Source: Myxococcales bacterium UBA1238 (GTDB taxonomy: Bacteria > Myxococcota_A > Bradymonadia > UBA7976 > UBA1532). From it: a stretch of 64,000 bases of DNA. Where the stretch lies: positions 68,249-132,248 of the forward strand of contig DBWM01000037.1 in assembly GCA_002309015.1 (NCBI GenBank), read 5' to 3'. Position 1 is the first letter of the stretch, and each line of letters opens with the position of its first letter. A program made the translations under genes and the position numbers. The notes under the pieces are model-generated. The model worked only from the letters and a program-made list of their open reading frames with translations, did no database searches and was not told the DNA's origin. Shown here one piece after another: positions 36,685-47,774 of the stretch.

Positions 36685-37623
36685 TTGACCCATTTTCTTG
36701 ACCGCAAAATCTATCTCATCACCGGCAAAGGCGGCGTCGGGCGCACCACCGTCACCGTCGCTCTCGGACGCGCCATCGCAAAACACAACCGCCGCGTTTT
36801 ACTGTGTGAAATCGGCGATCCCGAAGGCGGTTACTCGCAGCTGGGCCGCCATTTTGGTCGCGAAACCCTTTCGCCTGAGCCCGTTTTGCTCGCGCCCAAC
36901 CTCTTTGGATGCCATCTTTGGGGCAGCACCGGCCACGAGATGTTTTTGCGCCAAATCCTGCCCGCAGGTCCCCTCATCCGGGCCGCATTGCGATCCAAGG
37001 CGCTCTCGCGATTTTTGCTCGCCGCGCCCTCGTTTCACGAGATGGGGATTTTTTACCATCTGCTGACGCTCATCGAGTCCAAAAACGCCGATAAAACGCC
37101 CAGTTACGATCACATCCTGATCGATATGCCGGCCACGGGACATACCCTTGCGCTCACTGGCCTGCCCGAAATCCTGCTCCGCCTGATCCCCTCGGGGCCC
37201 ATCGCAAAGGCGATGAAGCGGGGGCAGAGCTACCTGAACGATCCCGCAAAGGGCGCGGCTTTGGTGGTCACATTGCCTGAGCAGCTGCCCATCAGCGAGA
37301 CAATCGAATTGCTCCAGGGGCTCAAAAACACCGACATGCATACGGGCGGGATCATCCTCAACCGCATGCCCATAAGTCCTTTTACTGCAGAAGAAAACGC
37401 CGCCTTAGAGGCTTATATTTCAAAACAGCCGCTCTGCGGGGAGCTCGCCTGGAGAGCGATGACTTCCGCCGCCCAGGCCGCCGAGCGGTTAAAGCAGTTT
37501 TCGCAGATTCCCCTCGTTATTTTGCCCGATCGGCCCGAACGGGGCAGCGAGCTTGAAACCGCGCTCCTGCCCTCTTTTGAGCCTCTGTTCACGCCCGGCA
37601 GCGCATCAGGAACCACGCATTGA
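36685..37623 (+). CDS. Get3/ArsA-like ATPase A (P-loop Lys replaced by Arg)
   Basis: 312 residues. The N-terminal deviant P-loop reads GKGGVGRTT: the signature (intermonomer) Lys is present but the P-loop Lys is Arg. Switch regions (LIDMPATGHTLAL) fit the ArsA/Get3 family of dimeric ATPases. No membrane segment, and no arsenic genes nearby. The start is TTG at 36685, with GGAG 7 bases upstream; no ATG fits. The next gene overlaps by four bases (TTGA) and encodes a second family member with the complementary change. Mycobacterial paired Get3-like ATPases (BagA/BagB) are the nearest precedent I know. The two probably form a heterodimer. Confidence 0.85.
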   Translation: MTHFLDRKIYLITGKGGVGRTTVTVALGRAIAKHNRRVLLCEIGDPEGGYSQLGRHFGRETLSPEPVLLAPNLFGCHLWGSTGHEMFLRQILPAGPLIRAALRSKALSRFLLAAPSFHEMGIFYHLLTLIESKNADKTPSYDHILIDMPATGHTLALTGLPEILLRLIPSGPIAKAMKRGQSYLNDPAKGAALVVTLPEQLPISETIELLQGLKNTDMHTGGIILNRMPISPFTAEENAALEAYISKQPLCGELAWRAMTSAAQAAERLKQFSQIPLVILPDRPERGSELETALLPSFEPLFTPGSASGTTH

Positions 37624-38726
37624 ACAACGATTTTTTTCAAAATAAACGCGTACTTGTCTGCTGTGGTGCGGGAGGAGTGGGCAAGACTACGCTCTCGGCC
37701 GCCCTCGCCATTCAGGCCGCTCGCCTGGGCCGCCGCGTGCTGGTGGTCACCATCGATCCCAGCAAGCGCCTCGCCGAATCTTTGGGCATCTCGCGCAACG
37801 CCGAAGCGCCCGTCGCCCTCTCAAAAGAGCGCTTAAAAGAGCTCGGCATCGAAGCCCCCGGCGCCCTTTCGGCCTGGATGCTCGATCCCCAGCTCATCTG
37901 CGACAACTGCGTCCACCGCATCATCAGGGATCCTGCTGAAGCCAAAAAGCTTTTAAGCAACCGGATTTATCGCAATGTGACCGCGATGGTGGCCGGCATG
38001 CAGGAATACACCGCGGTCGAAGCGCTCCACGAATTCATCAAAGAGGACGCCTACGATTTGGTGGTGCTCGACACGCCGCCTTCGCGAAACGCCCTTCGGT
38101 TCCTCGAAGCGCCCAGCCGCGCCATGGCTTTTCTCGACAAACGCATCTTTTCGCTCTTTGTGCCCGGTGAAGGCAGCCGCGTCCGGCAGATGGCCATCTT
38201 TCTCATCGAAAAGGTGATGGACATGGCTTTTGGCGCCGATACCCGCCGGGATCTGCAGGTCTTTTTTCAGCTATTTGGTAATATTTTAGGGCATTTAAAC
38301 CACAATCAGGGCGAGATGCGGCAGTTTTTCCAGGAAGACAGCGTGGGCTTTTTGCTGGTCACCTCGCCCGAACGCGAAGCCTTAAACGAAGCGCGCTATT
38401 TTGAGATCAAAACCCGCGACGAGCTGCATCTTCACCTTTGCGGCTATATTTTAAACCGCAGCCTGGCCTGGGTGCTGAAGCGGCCGATGCCCGGCGAAAC
38501 GCCGCCCGAAGGCGCCTCCGAAGCGCTCAAATCCGCCTGGCCCCATTTTCAAAAGCTCGCGTTGCAGGAACAGGCCACGGCGATGACGCATCAAAAGCTG
38601 GCCGACGAGCTCAAATCCCGCACCGGATTCGTGGCCATTTCGCCCATTTTGCCCGGTGGCGTCTCGGATTTAGAGCGCCTCAGCCTTTTAAGCCAAACCC
38701 TTTTTGAAGAGCCTCAACATGCATAG
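37620..38726 (+). CDS. Get3/ArsA-like ATPase B (signature Lys replaced by Ala)
   Basis: 368 residues, partner of the preceding gene. The P-loop reads GAGGVGKTT: the nucleotide-contacting Lys is intact but the signature Lys of KGGxxGKT is Ala. LVVTIDPSKRLAESLG and LVVLDTPPSRNALRFLEAP are the switch-type motifs of ArsA/Get3 proteins. The start is TTG at 37620, inside the previous stop codon (TTGA), with no later Met before the P-loop. Its end overlaps the next lipoprotein gene by eight bases, so three genes form one tight unit. Substrate unknown; arsenite pumping is unlikely with no arsB nearby. Confidence 0.87.
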   Translation: MNNDFFQNKRVLVCCGAGGVGKTTLSAALAIQAARLGRRVLVVTIDPSKRLAESLGISRNAEAPVALSKERLKELGIEAPGALSAWMLDPQLICDNCVHRIIRDPAEAKKLLSNRIYRNVTAMVAGMQEYTAVEALHEFIKEDAYDLVVLDTPPSRNALRFLEAPSRAMAFLDKRIFSLFVPGEGSRVRQMAIFLIEKVMDMAFGADTRRDLQVFFQLFGNILGHLNHNQGEMRQFFQEDSVGFLLVTSPEREALNEARYFEIKTRDELHLHLCGYILNRSLAWVLKRPMPGETPPEGASEALKSAWPHFQKLALQEQATAMTHQKLADELKSRTGFVAISPILPGGVSDLERLSLLSQTLFEEPQHA

Positions 38727-39264
38727 ATCCCTTTTTCTCGCCTGCGCCCTGCTGTCCGCCTGCGCGTCACAAAAGAGCAGCGACACCGCAGAGCAAAACA
38801 CCGTAACTCAGCCTGCATCAAAGCAAAACAACGCATCCAAACCGAAGCGGGCCCCCACGCCGATGGCGCCGGTGGTCAACGGTCAGCTCGTCTGGGAAGG
38901 TCCCGTGGAATGGACCGACTGGGAGACGGCTCAGAATGCGGCCAAAGATTCAGGGAAATACACGCTTTTGGTCGTGTATTCGCACGGTTGCCCGCGATGC
39001 CGGGAGCTTGCGGCGGCCTTTAACGACGCCGAGCTGGGTGCCCTTTCAAAGCAGGTCTCGATGGTGCGCGCGACCGACATGGAAGCACCCAAATACCGCG
39101 AGATCATTGGAAAATACCCGAGTTACGTGCCGCGATTGTTCTTCGTTTCGCCCGAAGGGACCGTGCGCGAGGATCTGGTCAGCAGCCATCCCAAATACCC
39201 CTATTTTTACACGGTGGGCATGATCGACGAGCTCAAGGCGCATCTCAAAGCCGTTGCAAAATAA
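38719..39264 (+). CDS. Thioredoxin-like lipoprotein
   Basis: 181 residues. The signal peptide ends in a lipobox (ALLSAC, Cys at 14), then a low-complexity Ser/Asn/Lys/Pro linker. The thioredoxin-fold domain (about 60-175) has the active-site pair CPRC in VVYSHGCPRCRELA and a cis-Pro-type segment YVPRLFFVSPEG. It is probably anchored in the periplasm and may reduce or isomerise disulfides, or act as a thiol-based chaperone. ATG 38719 has GAAGAG 7 bases upstream and overlaps the end of ATPase B. A longer frame from 38704 would lose the clean signal peptide. Co-transcription with the ATPase pair suggests an envelope or redox role for the unit. Confidence 0.87.
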   Translation: MHRSLFLACALLSACASQKSSDTAEQNTVTQPASKQNNASKPKRAPTPMAPVVNGQLVWEGPVEWTDWETAQNAAKDSGKYTLLVVYSHGCPRCRELAAAFNDAELGALSKQVSMVRATDMEAPKYREIIGKYPSYVPRLFFVSPEGTVREDLVSSHPKYPYFYTVGMIDELKAHLKAVAK

Positions 39265-39285
39265 ACCCACGCCCGGAGCGCAAGC

Positions 39286-40065
39286 ATGGATCTTCTGCAA
39301 AAATGGGCCTCCGTTCCCGAAATTCAGATGCGGCAGGCGCTCTGGCGCGAATTCATAGAGGAGGCCTCGGTTGAGCAGCTCGAAGCACTGGTCGAAGAGG
39401 CCGCCATTCTTGCTGAATCCCGCGAATTAAAAGGATTTTTATCGTTTCAGGCGTTCGTCGTTCTGCTCGAAGGCGACGCGGGATTGCGGCTCAAACTGCG
39501 CGGTTATCCCCTGCAATCCGCCGAAAGCACCCTGGCCCTGCTCCTGCAGGATCAGGCTCCGGAGCGCGTGGCAGAGCTCGACGAGCTCGAGATTCCGCCC
39601 GTATTTGCCCATCGCGAGACCACCCTGGGTGAGCGGCGAAGTTTAGCGCGATCGTTCAACCGCGATCTGCTCGCAAGGCTCGCCTGCGACAGCGATCCCG
39701 GCGTCATCCAGCGCCTGCTTCAAAACCCGCGCATCACCGAAGCAGACGTGATCCGCCTCGCCAGCCGCCGCCCGGCCTCCGCCGCCATTTTATCGACGGT
39801 CTTTCAGCATCCGCGCTGGATTCAGTCGCCCCGCGTCGCCGAAGCGCTGCTCCAGAACCCCTATACGCCCGCCCTTTTGGCGCACGGGCTGCTGTTCATG
39901 ACCCAAAGCGCCCTGCTCCATAAAATTGTGCAGCAAAACCCGCAATCGCGGCTCGCACAACTTTCGCGTATCCGCTTGAAATCACGGCAAAAACGCGCTC
40001 ATTCCGGCTTGGAGTCAGAGGCCTCCGATTCCAGCTGCGCCGTCTTCTGGCTCTCCGAAGACTGA
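39286..40065 (+). CDS. HEAT/LRV-like helical repeat protein
   Basis: 259 residues, soluble, no signal peptide; ATG 39286 with GGAG 7 bases upstream. The middle part (about 115-230) has helical repeats of the leucine-rich-variant/HEAT type, for example LARLACDSDPGVIQRLLQNP and SPRVAEALLQNPYTP. Such repeats usually bind other proteins; I cannot name a partner. It follows the thioredoxin-like lipoprotein by 21 bases. The last 22 codons overlap the convergent tatA gene, through a near-palindromic segment where both strands encode LESEASDS. Confidence 0.75.
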   Translation: MDLLQKWASVPEIQMRQALWREFIEEASVEQLEALVEEAAILAESRELKGFLSFQAFVVLLEGDAGLRLKLRGYPLQSAESTLALLLQDQAPERVAELDELEIPPVFAHRETTLGERRSLARSFNRDLLARLACDSDPGVIQRLLQNPRITEADVIRLASRRPASAAILSTVFQHPRWIQSPRVAEALLQNPYTPALLAHGLLFMTQSALLHKIVQQNPQSRLAQLSRIRLKSRQKRAHSGLESEASDSSCAVFWLSED

Positions 40066-40253
40066 GGCAACGCTCGGGGCGCCTCTTCTTCCTTTGAAAA
40101 CGCGCGTTTAAAGTTCCGAATCCCCTTCCCCAAAGCATCGCCCAGCTGCGGAATGCGACTGTGACCAAAAAGGATCACCACAATCAGCAAAATCAGCAGA
40201 ATCTCTCCGCCCCCGGGAAGCCCCAAAATGGACAAGGCAACGACAGGCTCCAT
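39999..40253 (-). CDS. tatA: Twin-arginine translocase subunit TatA/E
   Basis: 84 residues. A short N-terminus precedes one membrane helix (about 17-30, EILLILLIVVILFG), then the hinge and amphipathic helix SRIPQLGDALGKGIRNFKRAF and an acidic tail. This is the canonical TatA/TatE pattern (FG then P-x-LG then FK); it forms the pore-like assembly of the Tat pathway with TatBC, which are not in this window. The 3' end overlaps the convergent gene at 39286 by 67 bases, which is unusual. The single-copy position away from tatBC is common in this part of the bacterial tree. Confidence 0.92.
   Translation of the reverse strand: MEPVVALSILGLPGGGEILLILLIVVILFGHSRIPQLGDALGKGIRNFKRAFSKEEEAPRALPQSSESQKTAQLESEASDSKPE
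40009..40034. repeat. Near-palindrome in convergent overlap
   Basis: The stretch around GGAGTCAGAGGCCTCCGATT (centre at the GGCC near 40020) is an imperfect palindrome. Plus and minus strands both encode LESEASDS, in the helical repeat protein and TatA respectively. In RNA it would fold into a stem with almost no loop, and may serve as a shared 3' end structure. Confidence 0.6.
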
Positions 40254-40410
40254 ATTCCCTCGCTCAGAATCAAAAAAACGCCCATCATTTTAAGGGGAAC
40301 CCGGCGCAAAACCAACGAACTTTCGCGCATCTCTGCAATTCCCATGCTCAAATCTTGCCGCAAAGGCGCCGCCGTGTTACCCAAATTGGGTTGATTCGAG
40401 AGGTGCTCGG

Positions 40411-41727
40411 ATGCCAGCCGTTAACTACGCCTTAAAATTCACCGCTGGAAAATTCACAGGTGGCGAGTTTCCGCTGCGCCCCAATCGCGAAATCACGATC
40501 GGCCGCGGCAGCGAATTCGACATGGTGCTCGACGAAGACATGGTCTCCCGCCGCCACGCCAAAATTTCGACCTATCACGGTCAAATCATCATTTCCGACC
40601 TGAAGAGCACCAACGGCACCTTTGTTAACAGCGAACGCATCACGGTGGCCCCGCTTCAGGTGGGCGACAAGATCATGATCGGCACTTCGGTCATGCAGGT
40701 GATCGTGCTCGACGGATCCTCTTTGCACCACACGCCGCAGCTGGGATCGACCATTCAGCTGCAGATGCCCAACCCGAATCTCTCGACCGAAGTGGCGATG
40801 CAGTCTCCGAATTTTGGCGTCAACCCCCGCGGCGCCATGGCGGCTCAATCGACCAACGTCCTCCCCGTCGAAGGTCGACCGTCGCCCATGCAGGGATCCG
40901 GGCTGCATCCGCTCTACGACAATCGCAAACCCGTCAAGCAAGGCTCGGGGCTCCTGCCGCTCAACGACAATCGCAAACCCGCCAAACAGGGCTCAGGGCT
41001 GCACCCGCTGCAGGGTTCGGGTCTGCATCCGCTGACCGATGGACGGCCCGTATTTCCTCAGTTTTCGGGGCTTCACCCGCTTCCGGACGGCCGCCCAATG
41101 GTGCCGCAGGTTTCGGGTCTACATCCCTTGCCCGACATGTCTGATACGCCTTCAAGTCGTTGTATGTCGGGGCATTTTCCCGAAGACGGCACGCTGACCC
41201 ACTTGATCGAGCTCTTCTCGAACAGCCATCGTTCCGGGGTCTTGGTGATCACCGATCAGCGCAACCGCGAGGGCCGAATCTTCTTTAAAAACGGCGAAGT
41301 TTACTACGCCACCATCGCTCAGCCCAGCAGCACGGGTGAAGCCGCCGTCATCAATCCGCTCAAATGTTTCTTCAGGCTTCTGCAATGGCAGGAGGGCGAT
41401 TTCACCATGGACAACCTGAACGAGTTGCCCAGCTTCAGCGATGAAATCGAAGGCTCCACGCAGCATTGGCTGGTTGAAGGCGCGCGCCAGTACGACGAAC
41501 TTCTGCGCATGAAGGAATATTTGCCCGAGCCCGATCGCGTCCTCAGCCTTTGCATCCCGCTCGAACCGCAACTTTCGAATCTTTCGGCCGAAGTGCTCGA
41601 TACGCTGCAACTGGTTCTCAACCTGCGCACCATGGGCGCCATCCTCGATCGCAGCAAAGCCACCGATTTTGAAACCTGCACCGACATCCTTTACTTGCTG
41701 CAAAACCGTTATATTACAATCATTTAG
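40411..41727 (+). CDS. FHA domain protein with SGLHPL repeats and DUF4388-like domain
   Basis: 438 residues, cytoplasmic. The N-terminal FHA domain (about 10-100) has IGRGSEFD, SRRHAKI and STNGTF, the phosphothreonine-binding motifs. A flexible middle (about 160-246) has repeated SGLHPL/SGLLPL motifs with D-x-RKP or DGRP spacers, six in all. The C-terminal part (about 250-350, GTLTHLIELFSNSHRSGVLVI...GRIFFKNGEVYYA) matches the DUF4388/PATAN pattern found in signalling proteins of Myxococcota. It could read out the Ser/Thr kinases in this window (inference). ATG 40411 has GAGAGGTG about 8 bases upstream. Confidence 0.9.
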   Translation: MPAVNYALKFTAGKFTGGEFPLRPNREITIGRGSEFDMVLDEDMVSRRHAKISTYHGQIIISDLKSTNGTFVNSERITVAPLQVGDKIMIGTSVMQVIVLDGSSLHHTPQLGSTIQLQMPNPNLSTEVAMQSPNFGVNPRGAMAAQSTNVLPVEGRPSPMQGSGLHPLYDNRKPVKQGSGLLPLNDNRKPAKQGSGLHPLQGSGLHPLTDGRPVFPQFSGLHPLPDGRPMVPQVSGLHPLPDMSDTPSSRCMSGHFPEDGTLTHLIELFSNSHRSGVLVITDQRNREGRIFFKNGEVYYATIAQPSSTGEAAVINPLKCFFRLLQWQEGDFTMDNLNELPSFSDEIEGSTQHWLVEGARQYDELLRMKEYLPEPDRVLSLCIPLEPQLSNLSAEVLDTLQLVLNLRTMGAILDRSKATDFETCTDILYLLQNRYITII

Positions 41728-41802
41728 CTTCATTCATTGACAGCTGTCATTTGAAGCCATAAGCTCAAAGTTTGCACAGAGTCCCCTTTTGCGAGGTCGT
41801 TT

Positions 41803-42714
41803 ATGGAATTCTATATCGTCGATCCCAAAGATTTGAGTTTCAGCGATTGGTCCCAGAAAATCAAAGAGCTCCTTGAGTCCGAAAAGCTGGAATACACCGC
41901 CATTCCGGGCGGATTATCGTTTATTAACGACGATGTAGCTGAACCCTGGAACGAAGAAAGTCTGCTCTTTAAAGTCACCGACGAGCGCAGCAAGGGCGAA
42001 ATCGAACTGCGCGCCGAAGACAACCATTTTTACATCGTCTCCGACGACCTCACGATCTTCGAAAACAGCGATTTTAAAGATGTTATCGGTTACCGGCCGC
42101 ACCGCGCGGGGGCTGTGTTCGGGTTCGAATTCCTGAGCCAGAAGGGCTGCCGCTTCCATTCCGGCCCGAGCAAAGGCGCCTGCTTTTTATGCGATCCCGA
42201 CGAGGATTTTCCGCCGCAGCTCGAATTGCCCGCCATCTGGAACCTGCTCATCAAATGCATCTACTGGATCGCGAGCAACATCAACCGCGTCCAGGACATC
42301 AAGAAGATCACATCCGACAAGCTCATGCTCGATTTTGACGTCGACGTCTCGTTCACGCATCCAGCCTCCCTCGACGCCCTCAGCGAGCTTTTAAAGGAAG
42401 ACGACGGTTACGACGCCAAGCGCACTTCGCTTCGGGCCACATTCAAAGAGCGCGAAATTTCTTTTATTCGTGAATTCGCGAACTTACTGCCCCAGGATCC
42501 CGAAAGCTACGATCGCGCAAGCTTTAAGGCGGTCTGGCGCTGCGAAGACATCAACGGCAAAAAGCACGAGCTCTTCCACATCGGCATCGAGCGCCGAAAC
42601 CTGCGTCCTTTCGTGCAAATTCCGCTTCAGGCCTCCGACAAGAAACTGGTCGAACTCATCCGCAACAACTTCAAGGGCCACCGCATCGACAAGCAGGAAC
42701 ATTTCGCGAACTGA
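41803..42714 (+). CDS. Hypothetical protein upstream of dnaG
   Basis: Not recognised. 303 residues, soluble, acidic, mixed alpha/beta; no signal peptide. Four Cys (near residues 112, 123, 126 and 150) do not form an obvious zinc site. ATG 41803 has GAGG about 6 bases upstream. It ends six bases before dnaG, so it is probably co-transcribed with dnaG and perhaps rpoD; that context alone suggests a housekeeping or regulatory link, nothing more. Confidence 0.75.
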   Translation: MEFYIVDPKDLSFSDWSQKIKELLESEKLEYTAIPGGLSFINDDVAEPWNEESLLFKVTDERSKGEIELRAEDNHFYIVSDDLTIFENSDFKDVIGYRPHRAGAVFGFEFLSQKGCRFHSGPSKGACFLCDPDEDFPPQLELPAIWNLLIKCIYWIASNINRVQDIKKITSDKLMLDFDVDVSFTHPASLDALSELLKEDDGYDAKRTSLRATFKEREISFIREFANLLPQDPESYDRASFKAVWRCEDINGKKHELFHIGIERRNLRPFVQIPLQASDKKLVELIRNNFKGHRIDKQEHFAN

Positions 42715-42720
42715 GGTCGC

Positions 42721-44637
42721 ATGTTCCCAGAAGATGTCAAGACCGAAATCCTCGACCGCACAGACATCGTGGCGCTCATCGGTCAGACGGTGCAGCTGCG
42801 CAAGGCGGGGACGATTTTTAAAGGTCTTTGCCCCTTCCATTCCGAAAAAACGCCCTCTTTTACGGTCTCTCCCGAACGCCGCACATTTCATTGTTTTGGC
42901 TGCCAGAAGCACGGCAACGCGATCGATTTTGTGATGGAGTCCGAGGGGCTCAGCTTTCGCGACGCTTTAGAAAAGCTGGCCCATATGTGCGGCATGGAAC
43001 TCCCTGAAACCAAAAGGGAATCTCCAGAAGTCAAAGCCGAGCGCGCAAGACAGAAGAGCGAGAAAGAGCGCCTGATCGCCGTTCAGGAAAAACTCGCGAG
43101 CTATTACGCCGACACCCTTTTTGGACCCTTTGGGCAGCCGGCCCGGGATTATCTGATTCAGCGGCGCGTCTCGCCCAAAAGCGTGCAGGCGTTTCGTTTG
43201 GGTTACGCGACCGGCGACAAGGCCGATTTTGCCCGTTTTGTGATGGCGCATCAGCTGCCGCTGGGCGATCTCGTCACCCTCGGCTTTTTGATGCCGCCCG
43301 AAAATCCTACGAACATCTCGCCCAGGGATCCCCTTCGCGGTCATTATCTGCGGTTCCGGAGGCGCGTCATGTTTCCGGTGCTGAGTCCTCAGGGCGAAGT
43401 GGTGGGTTTTACGGGGCGCGTGCTCGATGCGCAGATCAAGACCGCCAAATATATGAACTCGCCCGAGACGCCGATTTTTATAAAGGGCGAGAATCTTTAC
43501 GGAATTTCGACCGCAAGATCGGCTGTCCACCGAAAGAACCGGCTCATCCTCTGCGAGGGCAACCTCGACGTGATCATGCTCTGGCAGTCGGGCATCGAAG
43601 AGGTGGCCGCCGCCATGGGGACCGCGCTCACGTCAAAACAGGCGCAGCTGATCCACCGCCTGACCGATCAGGTGTTTTGCGTGATGGATGGCGATGCCGC
43701 AGGCCAAAAAGCGACGCTTTCAAGCCTCATTACGTTTCTTCAGGCGGGCATCGAACCGAGGGCTGTGCGCCTTCCGCCCGAAGAGGATCCCGACTCCTTT
43801 GTGCGCAAATTTGGGCCTCAGGCCTTTGAGCGGTTGCTCGAACAGGCCGAACCGCTGCTCGATCTGGCGATCACCCGCGCGATTCAGACGCATCCGCAGG
43901 ATCTGCCGGGACGCGCCGCTTGTTTGAAAGCCCTCGCGCCCTATCTGGCCGAAATCAAAGATCCGCTCATCTTTGAGCTCTACCGCACAAAGCTGGCGCA
44001 GCAGCTGGCGATCCATCCGGATTTGGTCGACAAGGCGATCGAAGCGTGCAAAACCGCACATGCAGAGACTGTTCCTGAGTCAAATCAAACCCAGGTGGGT
44101 CATTTCACGGGCCAAAAAAGCCGATCCCCACGCCCCCCAAAACCAGCGAATCAAACCGTAAAAAAGCCCAGCGATTCATGCCCCCCGGAGCAAGAAAAAG
44201 TCCTCGAATTTATTATGCATTTTCCAAAATGTGTGCTCCTGTTTCACCAGCGAAATGCATACGAATGCTTGACTCAACCGGGATTGGCTGATTTTGTTTC
44301 AAGCCTCTATACCGAGGTGGCAGCTGAGCCGGAACTGCCACCCAATATCGATCAGCTGTTGGAACAGCAAGGCGATGAGGCCGTCAAAAATTTGCTTTGG
44401 AAATGCCGCATTCAGGATCCATCGCAAAACGACGACACGATCGAACAAGCCTTTAGCGATGCGCTGACCGCGCTTCAGCGAGGGCATTTGCAACGGCAGC
44501 GTGGAGCGATCACTTCGAGAATGGTTCAGCTTTTTTCCACACCAGGCCCAGAGCTTGAGCAATGTCAGGAACAACTGAAAACCATTCAGGAGCAGCTGGC
44601 TCTCCTCTCCCGCCCATCCCTGGGTAAGGAGCCATAA
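42721..44637 (+). CDS. dnaG: DNA primase
   Basis: Makes RNA primers for replication. The 638-residue protein has the CHC2 zinc site (C37, H40, C58, C61 in [11 protein letters not shown] and [10 protein letters not shown]) and the RNA polymerase core. Its TOPRIM motif is [15 protein letters not shown], where most primases have EGYMD; the acidic pair DGD lies in [11 protein letters not shown]. The C-terminal helicase-binding part is poorly conserved, as usual. ATG 42721 has GAGG 5 bases upstream. It is followed by rpoD, the classical dnaG-rpoD order, with a structured spacer between. Confidence 0.96.
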   Translation: MFPEDVKTEILDRTDIVALIGQTVQLRKAGTIFKGLCPFHSEKTPSFTVSPERRTFHCFGCQKHGNAIDFVMESEGLSFRDALEKLAHMCGMELPETKRESPEVKAERARQKSEKERLIAVQEKLASYYADTLFGPFGQPARDYLIQRRVSPKSVQAFRLGYATGDKADFARFVMAHQLPLGDLVTLGFLMPPENPTNISPRDPLRGHYLRFRRRVMFPVLSPQGEVVGFTGRVLDAQIKTAKYMNSPETPIFIKGENLYGISTARSAVHRKNRLILCEGNLDVIMLWQSGIEEVAAAMGTALTSKQAQLIHRLTDQVFCVMDGDAAGQKATLSSLITFLQAGIEPRAVRLPPEEDPDSFVRKFGPQAFERLLEQAEPLLDLAITRAIQTHPQDLPGRAACLKALAPYLAEIKDPLIFELYRTKLAQQLAIHPDLVDKAIEACKTAHAETVPESNQTQVGHFTGQKSRSPRPPKPANQTVKKPSDSCPPEQEKVLEFIMHFPKCVLLFHQRNAYECLTQPGLADFVSSLYTEVAAEPELPPNIDQLLEQQGDEAVKNLLWKCRIQDPSQNDDTIEQAFSDALTALQRGHLQRQRGAITSRMVQLFSTPGPELEQCQEQLKTIQEQLALLSRPSLGKEP

Positions 44638-44656
44638 ATGGTTGTTTCTACGCAGG

Positions 44657-44768
44657 AAATGCTCGTTTCAGAGCATTTGGAGAGCTGCGAAAACTGGACT
44701 TTTCCTGCAGCTCTCCCACACTCCGCAAAAGATTTTCCTTTTCATCAATGGGGCAGGCCATCCTGCCC
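44657..44768 (+). promoter_or_regulatory. Three consecutive hairpins in the dnaG-rpoD spacer
   Basis: Stem 1: AAATGCTC/GAGCATTT (44657-44664 and 44671-44678, 6-base loop). Stem 2: GGAGAGCTGC/GCAGCTCTCC (44679-44688 and 44707-44716), extended inward by GAAAA/TTTTC with a 2-base bulge. Stem 3: GGGCAGG/CCTGCCC (44751-44757 and 44762-44768, CCAT loop). None has a T tract. They may be processing or stability elements that separate dnaG from rpoD expression. Confidence 0.6.
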
Positions 44769-44795
44769 GCACATTGGCAATTGGTAGGTGTGCTC

Positions 44796-46481
<1,686 letters not shown>

Positions 46482-46499
46482 GCGGTGCAAATCGCTCAT

Positions 46500-46572
46500 G
46501 GGCCTATAGCTCAGCGGTCAGAGCTGCCGACTCATAATCGGTAGGTCCCAGGTTCAAATCCTGGTGGGCCCA
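46500..46572 (+). tRNA. tRNA-Ile2 (anticodon CAT, lysidine-modified)
   Basis: A 73-base cloverleaf: acceptor GGGCCTA/TGGGCCC with discriminator A; T arm CCAGGTTCAAATCCTGG; anticodon arm CCGACTCATAATCGG. The CAT anticodon with the CGACTCATAATCG arm is the pattern of the TilS-dependent isoleucine tRNA that reads ATA, not of elongator or initiator Met tRNA. CCA is not encoded. It starts 18 bases after rpoD. Confidence 0.9.
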
Positions 46573-46614
46573 CAATTTTTTGACGTCCCTCCCCGAGTAG
46601 GCAAGGAGTGCAAA

Positions 46615-47364
46615 GTGACCCAAAGCGCACCGTTTTTAATCACACTCGTCGAATTACAGCGCCAAACGGATGCACTGAAGCAGCTCCACGAATCGCAGCG
46701 AGTCCTTTCAGAACTGCAGGCGAAAAATCGCGAAGCTCTAGCCTTTTTTGATCAGATGCTCGCTGCGAAAGCAGAACGCATTGACGAAGCCCAGCTTTTT
46801 ATTTCTGAAAAACACCAGGAAATCGCAGAGTCCGAAGAAGTTTTGCGCCGTTCCCGCGCCAAGATGAACACGGTGCAGTCTCAGCGCGAGCTGACCGCTC
46901 TCAACAAAGAGCTCGACGCCAACCGCAAGACCGCCAGCATCCGCAGCGAGGAATTGAAGAAGCTCGAAGCCGGTCTCGAAGAGGCGCGCGCCGCATACAA
47001 CCAGCGCAAGCAGGAACGCGACGAACTGGCCGATGAATGCGCCAAGCTCGAAGCCGAAAAGCAGAAGGAAATCGCTGAACAGGAAGCCCAGGGAGCCGCA
47101 AATACCGCGCTGGTCGAACGCTTGCGCCAAAGCCTCGACAAAGCGCTGCTCGCCCGGTTCGACCGCATCGCCAAGGCGCGCGACGGACAGGCTGTGGCCA
47201 ACATCAATCCTCACGGCACCTGCTCCGCCTGCAATATCGCCCTTCCGCCCCAGGTTTTTAACCGCATTCAGGCCGGAGAAACCGTCGAATATTGCTCCAA
47301 CTGCCAGCGCATTCTGATCTCGTTCGACCTGGTGGAACAAACCAAAGCCCTTGAAAATCAATAA
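46615..47364 (+). CDS. Coiled-coil C4 zinc-ribbon protein
   Basis: 249 residues. Most of the protein (about 5-195) is an antiparallel coiled-coil hairpin rich in Glu/Lys/Ala. The C-terminus carries a C4 zinc ribbon (CSACNIALPP ... YCSNCQRI). This is the widespread family once called DUF164; members have been linked to tethering or RNA/secretion roles, and none is certain here. GTG 46615 has AAGGAG 6 bases upstream, preferred to the frame starting inside the tRNA. It is followed directly by rnpB. Confidence 0.85.
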   Translation: MTQSAPFLITLVELQRQTDALKQLHESQRVLSELQAKNREALAFFDQMLAAKAERIDEAQLFISEKHQEIAESEEVLRRSRAKMNTVQSQRELTALNKELDANRKTASIRSEELKKLEAGLEEARAAYNQRKQERDELADECAKLEAEKQKEIAEQEAQGAANTALVERLRQSLDKALLARFDRIAKARDGQAVANINPHGTCSACNIALPPQVFNRIQAGETVEYCSNCQRILISFDLVEQTKALENQ

Positions 47365-47371
47365 GATTTCG

Positions 47372-47756
<385 letters not shown>

Positions 47757-47774
47757 CCCTTTTTTGAGGCCTGC

